This document shows positions 26,105 through 33,412 of a stretch of DNA of 33,412 nucleotides, in pieces. The notes under the pieces are model-generated. The model was not told the origin of the DNA and searched no databases. It saw nothing but the letters and a program-made list of their open reading frames with translations. The stretch comes from Sulfitobacter sp. (GTDB lineage: Bacteria; Pseudomonadota; Alphaproteobacteria; Rhodobacterales; Rhodobacteraceae), in contig JABDKA010000215.1 in NCBI GenBank assembly GCA_013002405.1, forward strand, positions 1 to 33,412, read 5' to 3'. Every line of letters starts with the position of its first letter. The stretch's first letter is position 1. The position numbers were made by a program, and so were the translations under genes.

Positions 26105-28143
26105 CCGCAAGCATCGTTTATGACCCGCTGATCCCCTTGTCGCTGCTTATGGTGGTGGCGGTCATTGCGGCCCTGTCGATCGTGATCGCAGGTCTGCGCG
26201 GCCTGAATGGCTGGGGCCTGCGGGCCCTTGCGGCACTGGTCATAGTCGGCGCACTAGCGAACCCCTCCTATCAACAGGAGGACCGCGCACCGCTCAGCGA
26301 CATCGTGCTGCTTGTCGAAGACCAGAGCGCGAGCCAGCGCCTTGCCGACCGGGCGGCGCAGAGCGCGGACGCAACGGAGGCGCTTGCCGCCGCCATCATC
26401 GCGCGACCCAATACAGAGCTGCGGCGCATCGAGGTGCCAGATGGCGCGGGTGACGCGGGAACCGAACTGATCACCGCCATCACCGATGCCTTGGCCGAAG
26501 AGCCGCGCGGCCGGATTGCAGGGGTACTGGCCATCAGCGACGGGCGCGTGCACGATGCCGATCTGCCGCTGGATCTGCCCGCGCCGATGCATCTGCTGCT
26601 CACCGGGACGGAAGCAGACTGGGACCGCCGACTGACCGTGCGCAACGCGCCCGCCTTCGCCATCATCGGCGAGCCTGTGACCTTGACCCTGCGCATCGAC
26701 GATCTGGGCGCGGCACCCGAGAGCGACGGCCTTGTCCCCCTCGACATCTCCATCGACGGGGAGCCACCGCAGACCTTCCGCGTACCCTCGGGCCAGGATC
26801 TGGAACTGCCGGTCACGCTGCCCCATGGCGGACGCAATGTAATCCAGTTCACGGTGCCCGAAGCCGAAGGGGAACTGACCGATCGCAACAATACTGCGCT
26901 CATTCAGATGAACGGCGTCCGCGACCGGCTGAGGGTGCTTTTGGTCAGTGGGGAACCCCACCCCGGCGGACGCACCTGGCGAAACCTGCTAAAATCCGAC
27001 AGCTCCGTCGATCTGGTGCATTTCACCATCCTGCGGCCCCCGGAAAAGCAGGACGGCGTTCCGGTGAACGAATTGTCCCTCATCGCCTTTCCGACGCGTG
27101 AGCTGTTCATGGAGAAGATCAACGACTTCGATCTGATCATCTTTGACCGCTACCAGCGGCGGGGGATCTTGCCCGCGCTCTACCTTGACAACGTTGCCAA
27201 CTATATCCGGCAGGGGGGTGCGGTGCTGGTCGCGGCCGGACCCGACTTTGCCAGCGCCGACAGTCTTTTCCGCTCGCCCCTTGGCACCGTTCTGCCCGCC
27301 ACACCGACGGCCCGGGTGGTGGAGGAGCCTTATTTGCCGAAAGTGACCAATCTGGGCGAGCGGCATCCTGTTACCACCGACCTGCCCTCAGCGGGCGATT
27401 GGGGCCGCTGGCTGAGACAGATCGATGTGTCCGATCCCGATGGCCACGTGGTCATGGAAGGAATTGATGAGCGACCTCTGCTGGTTCTGAACCGGGTTGA
27501 GGAAGGGCGCGTGGCGCTGCTGGCCTCCGATCATGCCTGGCTTTGGAGCCGGGGCTACGAGGGCGGCGGGCCGCAGCTGGAGCTTTTGCGCCGTCTGGCC
27601 CACTGGATGATGAAAGAGCCAGAGCTGGAGGAAGAGGCCCTGACCGCAACCGCCGAAGGGCAGACCATGCGGATCACCCGCCGCACGCTGGGTGAAAGCG
27701 TGCCGCCTGTCGGCATTACCGCACCCGATGGGACCCTTGTGGAAATTCCGCTGACTGAAGAGGCTGCGGGGATTTACGAAGGGCTCTTCGAGGGTCCGGA
27801 AATCGGTCTTTACCGTCTGAAGAACGGCGATCAGAGCAGTGTCATCGGACTTGGCCCCGCGGCACCACGGGAATTCGTTGAGACCATCGCAAGCGGTGAG
27901 GCGCTGGATCCGATCATCACCGGGATGCGCGGCGGAATTGCCCGCCTCGAGGAGGGTCTCCCAAGGCTGCGCAACGTGCGTGCGGGCCGTCCGGCCGCGG
28001 GCCGCGGCTGGCTGGGTCTGACCCCACGCGGTGCCTATGAGACGCGCGATGTGCGCACAACCGCACTGTTGCCCGCCTGGCTCGTGCTGATCCTCTCCTC
28101 CTTCTTCATCCTTGCCGCCTGGCTTCGGGAAGGGCGGCGGTGA
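26101..28143 (+). CDS. Large membrane-anchored vWA/glutamine-amidotransferase-like protein
   Basis: The 680-residue protein has two N-terminal membrane helices (about 9-30 and 38-53) and one at the C-terminus (about 655-674), with a large soluble region between. Residues 74-78 read DQSAS, the full DxSxS MIDAS motif, in the context DIVLLVEDQSAS. At about 275-390 it resembles the class I glutamine amidotransferase-like fold seen in such proteins, with VLLVSGEPHPGGRTW and YIRQGGAVLVAAGPDF; no catalytic cysteine triad is evident. It is coupled to the DUF4159 gene by ATGA and to the GNAT gene by GTGA overlap. Similar proteins occur beside MoxR/DUF58 genes, but their job is not known. Family assignment is moderate. 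Confidence 0.8.
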   Translation: MTASIVYDPLIPLSLLMVVAVIAALSIVIAGLRGLNGWGLRALAALVIVGALANPSYQQEDRAPLSDIVLLVEDQSASQRLADRAAQSADATEALAAAIIARPNTELRRIEVPDGAGDAGTELITAITDALAEEPRGRIAGVLAISDGRVHDADLPLDLPAPMHLLLTGTEADWDRRLTVRNAPAFAIIGEPVTLTLRIDDLGAAPESDGLVPLDISIDGEPPQTFRVPSGQDLELPVTLPHGGRNVIQFTVPEAEGELTDRNNTALIQMNGVRDRLRVLLVSGEPHPGGRTWRNLLKSDSSVDLVHFTILRPPEKQDGVPVNELSLIAFPTRELFMEKINDFDLIIFDRYQRRGILPALYLDNVANYIRQGGAVLVAAGPDFASADSLFRSPLGTVLPATPTARVVEEPYLPKVTNLGERHPVTTDLPSAGDWGRWLRQIDVSDPDGHVVMEGIDERPLLVLNRVEEGRVALLASDHAWLWSRGYEGGGPQLELLRRLAHWMMKEPELEEEALTATAEGQTMRITRRTLGESVPPVGITAPDGTLVEIPLTEEAAGIYEGLFEGPEIGLYRLKNGDQSSVIGLGPAAPREFVETIASGEALDPIITGMRGGIARLEEGLPRLRNVRAGRPAAGRGWLGLTPRGAYETRDVRTTALLPAWLVLILSSFFILAAWLREGRR

Positions 28144-28595
28144 GCACTGGTTGTCGGGTGCTCAAACCCGATGACTACGTGGACGCGCGGACCCTATATG
28201 AAACGCTCTCAGCGGGACGGACCTTGCCGGAATTTGACATCGGACGCGCCGGTTTTGAGCGTGTGATCGGGCACGACGGAACCTGGATCATCGGTGCAGA
28301 ACGAGGCGGACGGATCGTCAGCTTTGCAACCCTGCATGTCCTTCCAAACATGACCTATCAGATGCGCCCCTATGCGCTGATTGAGAATGTCGCGACCCTC
28401 CCCGACTTTCAGCGCCGTGGCATTGGACGGACGGTAATGGCGGCCGCCACGCGCAAGGCCTGGGCTGAAAAAGCCTACAAGATCATGGTGTTGACCAACC
28501 ATGCGCGGCAAACGCGAGGGTTTTATGAGAAGCTGGGCTTTGTGAGTGGAGAGAAGGACGGGATGATCCTGCGACCGGACGCCCAGCCGACCTAG
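28140..28595 (+). CDS. GNAT family N-acetyltransferase
   Basis: The 151-residue protein is a single GNAT domain. The acetyl-CoA pyrophosphate-binding loop is QRRGIG (residues 91-96) after the beta strand ALIENVATLPDF, and the C-terminal NHARQTRGFYEKLGF matches GNAT motif B. It should transfer an acetyl group from acetyl-CoA to an unknown small molecule or protein amine. The start is GTG 28140, overlapping the stop of the 680-residue gene as GTGA, so it is translationally coupled to the MoxR cluster. It ends six bases before the convergent metal transporter gene. Whether it modifies a product of this cluster is an open guess. Confidence 0.9.
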   Translation: MSTGCRVLKPDDYVDARTLYETLSAGRTLPEFDIGRAGFERVIGHDGTWIIGAERGGRIVSFATLHVLPNMTYQMRPYALIENVATLPDFQRRGIGRTVMAAATRKAWAEKAYKIMVLTNHARQTRGFYEKLGFVSGEKDGMILRPDAQPT

Positions 28596-28601
28596 GCTCT
28601 T

Positions 28602-29495
28602 TCAAAGCGCCCGAAGCAGCAATCCAGTCGCAAGAAACAGGACCGCCGCACCCGCCAGAAACTCCACCCCCGCAGCGATCTGCGCAAGGCGCGGGGTCTG
28701 CGCAATTCCGGCAAGCAGTCCCCCCCGCAAACCACCAGCCGCCAGTCCGACAAGAACGGTCACAAGGGCAGTACCCAGCGCCATGGCAAAGGCCCCGCCG
28801 ATCCCCAGCCCGCCGATTCCCATCTGCCAGGTAATAATCAGCACAAAGAGCGCCCCGGTGCAGGGGCGTATCCCGATGCTGCCGATGAGCAAAAGCGCAT
28901 CGCGCAGGCCTTTGGCTCTGTCGATTTCCTCAATTGTAGGGCCGTGTGCATGACCGCAGCTTGAACAGACGGCAGTCTCGCCCACATGCGCGTGGCCCTG
29001 TCCTGGTTTGCGCAGTTTCCGCAATCCACGCAGGGCCAGCCAGAGACCGATCAGGGCGATGGCGGCGTAGCTTGCGGGGGCCATGATGTTCTCTGTCACG
29101 CCAATGAGTGCGGCACGGGAGAGGTTCAGAACCAGGACACCCGTGTAGACCAGCGCCACCGCCGTGACCGCCTGCCCGAGAGAGGCCGCCAAGGCGATGA
29201 CCGACAGCCGCAGCATGGGCACCCGCCGCGCCATTCCGTAGCCGCCGATCAGCACCTTGCCGTGCCCCGGTCCGGCGGCGTGGGCGAGGCCATAGGCAAA
29301 ACAGGCCGTCAGCAAGGCCGCAACAGCGCCCCCCTCACCCGCCCGCGCGGCCCGGAGGGCTCGGGCGATGGTGTTCTGAAAAGCGCGCTGCTGTTCCGCC
29401 GCCCAATGGCCCAGACGATCAAAACCGCCCTCCCACCAAAAGAAGGCCAGCGCCAGGATAAGCAGCAGCGCGATCAGGCTCAGGACACGGGGCAT
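28602..29495 (-). CDS. NicO/RcnA-like nickel-cobalt (or zinc) transporter
   Basis: The 297-residue inner-membrane protein has six or more hydrophobic segments and the NicO-family motif HAAGPGHGK (residues 72-80), whose histidines are thought to carry the metal. A cytosolic or periplasmic loop at about 165-186 is rich in ligands: His168, His170, Cys177, Cys180, His182 and His184. A further motif GIRPCTGAL lies at about 208-216. Such proteins move nickel, cobalt or, when paired with a DUF1007 protein, possibly zinc or other divalent metal. Direction of transport is not certain. It starts inside the DUF1007 gene, overlapping by 16 bases. No Zur or NikR site was found upstream of the pair. Confidence 0.88.
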   Translation of the reverse strand: MPRVLSLIALLLILALAFFWWEGGFDRLGHWAAEQQRAFQNTIARALRAARAGEGGAVAALLTACFAYGLAHAAGPGHGKVLIGGYGMARRVPMLRLSVIALAASLGQAVTAVALVYTGVLVLNLSRAALIGVTENIMAPASYAAIALIGLWLALRGLRKLRKPGQGHAHVGETAVCSSCGHAHGPTIEEIDRAKGLRDALLLIGSIGIRPCTGALFVLIITWQMGIGGLGIGGAFAMALGTALVTVLVGLAAGGLRGGLLAGIAQTPRLAQIAAGVEFLAGAAVLFLATGLLLRAL

Positions 29496-30130
29496 GTGAC
29501 GATAACCCTGGTGGCCAGTTCCGCACCGATGTTTGGAAGACCCTCTTCCTCCGGTGTCATCTCCGCGTCGAGCATTTGCAGCTTGGCGCGGAGTTCGATC
29601 AGTCCTTCATTCAGATCCGGCACTTCCAATCGGTGACGACAGGCGGCCTGCCCTTTCAGAACCACCGGCAGGGTCACGTCGTAGGCCGTGTAATAGCTCA
29701 GATCATAGGGCATCAACTCCAGCGGCTGGCCGACCACGGTTGGTGACATCACCTGCCGGGTGTGCACGGTCGTGATGCGCCCGTCCTGGTAACTGGCCGA
29801 GATCTTTTGCGGGCCGGACAGATCCAGCAGGTCGCCCTTCTGGAAGATTTCCAGATCGCCGTTGAACCCCTCGACCCATTGCATGTCGAAACCTGTCAGT
29901 TCCGCCTGTTCCGCCTCTGTCAGGATGCCGTCGTAATCGGGATCAAGGCCCATATCTTCGGTAATCAGGAGGGAATAAAACTCATCGTAGACCCAGGTCA
30001 CCCGCACGCTTTCCAGCTGTCCGGCAGAATCAAAACTCAGTTCAAGCCCGGTGTCGATGAAGACATGCGGATGGGCGCCAAGAGGCGCGGCGAAGAGCAG
30101 GCCAAAAAGGCAGGCGAGGGTCTTTCTCAT
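29480..30130 (-). CDS. DUF1007 family periplasmic protein, probably metal-binding
   Basis: The 216-residue protein has a clear signal peptide (residues 1-19), after which the mature protein begins HPHVFID, a histidine-rich start conserved in DUF1007. That exposed His-x-His could bind the metal delivered to, or taken from, the NicO-type transporter encoded by the overlapping next gene. I start it at ATG 30128-30130. A longer frame from 30175 would add 15 polar residues before the signal and is less likely. A weak promoter-like pair, TTGTCC and TATCAA with 17-base spacing, lies just before this ATG. DUF1007 function is not established; a metal-chaperone role is inference from the genomic pairing. 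Confidence 0.88.
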   Translation of the reverse strand: MRKTLACLFGLLFAAPLGAHPHVFIDTGLELSFDSAGQLESVRVTWVYDEFYSLLITEDMGLDPDYDGILTEAEQAELTGFDMQWVEGFNGDLEIFQKGDLLDLSGPQKISASYQDGRITTVHTRQVMSPTVVGQPLELMPYDLSYYTAYDVTLPVVLKGQAACRHRLEVPDLNEGLIELRAKLQMLDAEMTPEEEGLPNIGAELATRVIVTCPVS

Positions 30131-30269
30131 CGGGTCGATTGATAGCGCAGCGACGGGATTTGGACAATTGCTCATTGGCAGTGTTCCGCCGGTGCGGGAG
30201 TGCTGTGAACGATAAGGCAGCCCGGAACAGGACGGGTTGCGCGTAGCATTGCAGGTGGAGGGGTGTTTC

Positions 30270-32300
30270 TTACTCAGACAACCGGATTTCGACCCGGTCC
30301 GCGCGGCCCCGCGCGTCGATCACGGAAATGGTCGAATAGCCCGCCGTCTGCATGGGCAGCATCAGATCACGGCGGCGCAGACCCGTGTGGACGGGCGCGC
30401 CGTTGATCAGGACGGTGAGCGGCAGAATACCCGCCGCCAGTTTCAGCGGCAGGCCTTCAGGGGCCGACCGCAGGACGGCACCATCGGGGGGGAACTGCAC
30501 TTTCGGCGCGTCGTCGGCCGGGCTGAAGACCGCGTCCCGGCTGCGGAAACGCTGCAGGGGCTGCGGCAAGAGGGCGGTGCCTACCATCAGGGTCTCGGGC
30601 GGCGGTGGCGGAAGAGCCGCAGGCGCGGGCTTCAGGCGCCCGAAGGCCTCAAAAAGGATTGGGGCGGCCAGGTCCCCACCGAAGGCACCCGGCACGGGCG
30701 TACCGTCGGGACGTCCCAGCCAGACACCGATCACATGCGCGCCGTCAAAGCCGACCGCCCAGGCGTCGCGGTGCCCGTAAGAGGTCCCCGTCTTGTAGGC
30801 AATCTGGCCGGTCCGTGCACCACTGCCAGCCGGAGGCTGGATGCTGGCCAGGATATGGCCCACCTGCCAGGCCGCTGCGGCGCTCATAATGCGGCGAGGT
30901 GCCCCGGGCTCCGAATCGACGCGGAAAACGAGGGGTATTGCCTCCCCCCCGCGGGCAATCGCGGCGTAGAGTTGCACAAGGTCGGTCAGCGTCAGCCCGA
31001 CACCGCCAAGTGCGATGGCAAGGCCCGGCTTGCCCCCCGGCACCTGAGGGTCCGCGCCCGCCTGCCGCAGGCTGGCCATCAGCCGTGCGGGGCCCAGTTC
31101 CTGCGTTAGAAGAACCGGCGGGATGTTGAGTGATAGCTGCAGCGCCTCCCGAACCGTCAACTCCCCCCGAAAGTGCCCGTCAAAATTCCTCGGCGCATAG
31201 CGGCCGAAGGACACGGGCGCGTCGTTGATGATCGTTTCGGGATGAACCAGACCCTGATCGAAGGCCAATCCGTAGATGAGCGGTTTCAGGGTTGAGCCTG
31301 GCGAGCGCACCGCGCGGGTCATATCGACGAATCCCGAGGCACCGTTTCGGGCGTCATAGTAGGGCGACCCGACGCTGGCGAGGACCTCTCCAGTGCGGAG
31401 TTCAGCAACCAAGATCGCGGCCGAGAGGCCCCGCGCCTGTCCCTGCACCGCACGGCGGGCGAGGGTTTCAAGCTGTCCTTGCAGCCGACCGTCCAGCGTC
31501 ACATCGAACCGGTCGGCCAGCGGATCATCGGCGCGCTGGCGATCCGCCAGATGGGGAGCAAGGCGGGCGAAATTTCTCAACCTTCGCGGTACGGGTGCGG
31601 TGCGCCACTTACCCGGCAGCCCGACGCGGGCCAGCATCCTGTCACGTGCCGCCTGCGCGTTTGCCGGATGCCGGTCCGGGCGGCGCGCCTCGGGGGCTTG
31701 CGGAAGGGCGATCAGCAACGCGGCCTCCTCCGACGTCAGGCGTCGGGGTTCTTTCCCGAACCAGGCCAGCGCGCCCGCGCGCAGCCCCTCAAGCGGTCCG
31801 CCGTAAGGCGCATGGGTCAGGTAAAGCTCTAGGATTTGCGCCTTGCTCAACCGTCGTTCCAGCGCCAGGGCAAGGCGGACCTGCCTCAATTTGCCGGACC
31901 AGGTTCCAGTGCCTGAATTTTCCAACAGGCGGGCGACCTGCATGGTCAGAGTCGAGCCGCCTGAAACCACCCGTCCATGCCACAGCGCCTGTCCCGCCGC
32001 CCGCAGTGCTGCGATAGGGTCAACACCCGCGTGACGATGGAACCGCTTGTCCTCAACCGCGATCAGCATCTCTATGAAGGTGGGATCAACGTCCGCCAGC
32101 GCCAGCTTTAACCGGGTGCGTCCATTCTCCACCTGAAAGACCCGCAGAAGCACGCCGTGACGGTCGCGGACCTCGGTCGAGGATTCGGTCAGGATGGGCG
32201 GCAGGACCGTTGCCTCCACCCAGCGATCCGCCGCATCACGCAGCCCCGCGCCAACCCACAGGATCGCCGCCAGCAGGAGGAGGGCCGCATAACGGCTCAT
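30270..32300 (-). CDS. pbpC: Penicillin-binding protein 1C (bifunctional transglycosylase/transpeptidase)
   Basis: The 676-residue protein has an N-terminal membrane anchor (about 4-20), a glycosyltransferase 51 domain and a penicillin-binding transpeptidase domain. The GT51 domain has the catalytic Glu83 in VEDKRFHRH and GGSTLTMQ at 114-121. The transpeptidase active serine is Ser336 in the STLK box; SLN is at 390-392 and KTGT at 503-506. A C-terminal BiPBP_C domain (about 590-676) identifies PbpC rather than PBP1A or 1B. It polymerises and crosslinks glycan strands in the periplasm. Its ATG overlaps the stop codon of the upstream alpha-2-macroglobulin gene as ATGA, the usual pairing of these genes. 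Identification is secure. Confidence 0.96.
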   Translation of the reverse strand: MSRYAALLLLAAILWVGAGLRDAADRWVEATVLPPILTESSTEVRDRHGVLLRVFQVENGRTRLKLALADVDPTFIEMLIAVEDKRFHRHAGVDPIAALRAAGQALWHGRVVSGGSTLTMQVARLLENSGTGTWSGKLRQVRLALALERRLSKAQILELYLTHAPYGGPLEGLRAGALAWFGKEPRRLTSEEAALLIALPQAPEARRPDRHPANAQAARDRMLARVGLPGKWRTAPVPRRLRNFARLAPHLADRQRADDPLADRFDVTLDGRLQGQLETLARRAVQGQARGLSAAILVAELRTGEVLASVGSPYYDARNGASGFVDMTRAVRSPGSTLKPLIYGLAFDQGLVHPETIINDAPVSFGRYAPRNFDGHFRGELTVREALQLSLNIPPVLLTQELGPARLMASLRQAGADPQVPGGKPGLAIALGGVGLTLTDLVQLYAAIARGGEAIPLVFRVDSEPGAPRRIMSAAAAWQVGHILASIQPPAGSGARTGQIAYKTGTSYGHRDAWAVGFDGAHVIGVWLGRPDGTPVPGAFGGDLAAPILFEAFGRLKPAPAALPPPPPETLMVGTALLPQPLQRFRSRDAVFSPADDAPKVQFPPDGAVLRSAPEGLPLKLAAGILPLTVLINGAPVHTGLRRRDLMLPMQTAGYSTISVIDARGRADRVEIRLSE

Positions 32301-33412
32301 GGCAGAACTTTGACCTGAACCGAGGCCGTGTTGGCGCGGTATTCGGGGCGGTACATGTCTTCCACCGTTGCCGCCGGATGGTGGAAACTGCCGGGGCTGA
32401 CTGCCCGCAGGACATAGGCCAGACGGAAGGGGTCACTGCCCCTATAGTTCACCGCCGCAATGAAACGGTCACTGCGGAACTCCGCGCTCTCCACTTCCAC
32501 GGTCTTGAGCCAATCAAGACGGCCGATCTGTCCACTGCGGATCAAGTTTGGATTGTCGATCTCGTATCCTGCAGGCAGCGGATCGTCGATGATCAGCCTT
32601 GCGCCCACCTCCTCGAAAGGCGTGACCTCGATCACCGCGACCAGACGTTCGCCCGACTGGACGGCGCCGCTCAACGGTTTGCCTTCCATGTCATAGTAAC
32701 TGCGGGAGATCGCGTAGCCGTATCCGCCTGCCTCCGGCGGCACCAATGGCACGCCATAGGCGGTCATGGTGACGTCCATGCTCACGCCGCTGACGTTCTC
32801 TATGGTGGTGGCTGCAGTTTCCCGATCCGTCAGCCGCCGCACCACCGGACCCGCCGCTGCCGCGCCATCGACAAGCAGCCCGGGCACCGCGTTCGGATCG
32901 GCCAGCGCGTGGGCGGCCATCACAACCTGCGCCGCTTCCTGCGTGGAAAGGCGTTGCCGGTCCCGGCTGACAAGCGCCGCCATTGTGACCGGGTTGATCG
33001 CAGCGCTGCCCGCCTCGGCGCTCAGCTTCAGGACCGCTGCGGTGTCGCGCAGGTAGGTGCCGAAATCACTGCGCCAGCCGCGCTGGGGTGTGGCTGCGGA
33101 GAGCCGCTGCTGCGCGCGGCGGAAGAGGTCATCGGCCCGTGTCGGATCCCCGTAGGCCGCCAGCGCCGCACCCAGTTGCGCAAGGGCAAGTGGCGTGCCG
33201 AAGTCGTCCGCCTTCGTGTCCGCGTAGTAGCGCAGATCGCCCATGCTCGCCGCCCCTTCGCGGGCCAGAACGAGAAGCGCGTAGGCGATATCTTCGCCTC
33301 CCTTGTCGAAATCCGGGGCATAGCTGATCCGGTTGCGGAGGTTGTCCATGGCAAGGCGAAAGGCGAGGTCTGGCATCGTGAAACCCTTGGCCCGCGCACG
33401 GCTCAGGAAATC
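32297..33412 (-). CDS. Alpha-2-macroglobulin family protein, C-terminal part (partial)
   Basis: The frame is open to the window edge and covers about 371 C-terminal residues of a much larger protein. It has the helical alpha/alpha-barrel part (residues equivalent to DLAFRLAMDNLRNRISY and KADDFGTPLALAQLGAAL). The receptor-binding-like end follows, with SGERLVAVIEVTPFE and DPLPAGYEIDNPNL, typical of bacterial alpha-2-macroglobulins such as E. coli YfhM. The bait region and any thioester site lie outside the window. These proteins sit in the periplasm, usually lipid-anchored, and trap attacking proteases; the partner PbpC then repairs the wall. The four-base overlap with pbpC agrees with that. 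The internal methionine at 33376 is not the start. Confidence 0.9.
   Translation of the reverse strand, partial: DFLSRARAKGFTMPDLAFRLAMDNLRNRISYAPDFDKGGEDIAYALLVLAREGAASMGDLRYYADTKADDFGTPLALAQLGAALAAYGDPTRADDLFRRAQQRLSAATPQRGWRSDFGTYLRDTAAVLKLSAEAGSAAINPVTMAALVSRDRQRLSTQEAAQVVMAAHALADPNAVPGLLVDGAAAAGPVVRRLTDRETAATTIENVSGVSMDVTMTAYGVPLVPPEAGGYGYAISRSYYDMEGKPLSGAVQSGERLVAVIEVTPFEEVGARLIIDDPLPAGYEIDNPNLIRSGQIGRLDWLKTVEVESAEFRSDRFIAAVNYRGSDPFRLAYVLRAVSPGSFHHPAATVEDMYRPEYRANTASVQVKVLP

Noticed and set aside
1-33412. CRISPR arrays, tRNA, rRNA, insertion sequences, phage or defence genes
   Set aside because: I looked for regularly spaced repeats, cloverleaf-like segments and transposase or integrase motifs and saw none, but no dedicated program was run.

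Overview
This window looks like a piece of the chromosome of an alphaproteobacterium of the order Rhodobacterales (Roseobacter/Paracoccus group). The grounds are GC-rich, strongly biased coding sequence, an AccD N-terminus and an AccD-FolC pair of the type seen in that group, a stand-alone NDUFS6-like CHCC zinc-finger protein, an IlvD of the alphaproteobacterial type, and several short proteins I associate with Rhodobacterales. This is inference from recognised proteins; no search was run. I saw no rRNA, tRNA, CRISPR array, insertion sequence, phage gene or origin, and the window reads as stable core chromosome.

Layout. (1) 1-1376: the end of an ornithine cyclodeaminase-family gene meets an MFS transporter convergently. 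(2) 1504-2750: zapE (+) converges on a 59-residue single-pass membrane protein (-). (3) 9143-2874, minus strand: a 1033-residue ABC-exporter-like protein, a CPBP-family intramembrane protease, accD and folC; two of the three junctions are 4-base overlaps. (4) 9180-12901, plus strand: a good sigma70-type promoter, ilvD, an overlapping lipoprotein gene and two unidentified genes, ended by a strong hairpin terminator. (5) 16952-12970, minus strand: gpmI-envC-ctpA, a glycolytic enzyme coupled to two envelope/peptidoglycan proteins. (6) 17129-20418, plus strand: the CHCC zinc-finger protein and polA. (7) 20523-21392, minus strand: a broken DUF2798 gene behind a DUF1285 gene. (8) 21451-28595, plus strand: moxR, DUF58, a DUF4159 protein, a large membrane-anchored protein and a GNAT acetyltransferase, all linked by 4-base overlaps. 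(9) 30130-28602, minus strand: a secreted DUF1007 protein and a NicO-type metal transporter. (10) 33412-30270, minus strand: the end of an alpha-2-macroglobulin gene overlapping pbpC.

The most unusual object is the 1033-residue protein at 6042-9143. It has an ABC-exporter membrane domain and the outline of a nucleotide-binding domain. However, the Walker A lysine, Q-loop glutamine, LSGGQ signature, both Walker B acidic residues and the H-loop histidine all appear to be replaced. About 280 residues are inserted into the nucleotide-binding domain, and a cyclic-nucleotide-binding domain sits at the C-terminus. It is translationally coupled to a CPBP protease whose motifs are intact. This looks like a non-hydrolysing, possibly cNMP-sensing membrane protein and is the best candidate here for an undescribed system.

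Second is the MoxR cluster. Three successive proteins carry a DxSxS-like MIDAS position, but only the third keeps the complete motif, suggesting a shared ATPase-driven envelope machine. Third is the DUF2798 remnant, which has no usual start codon and two frameshifts.
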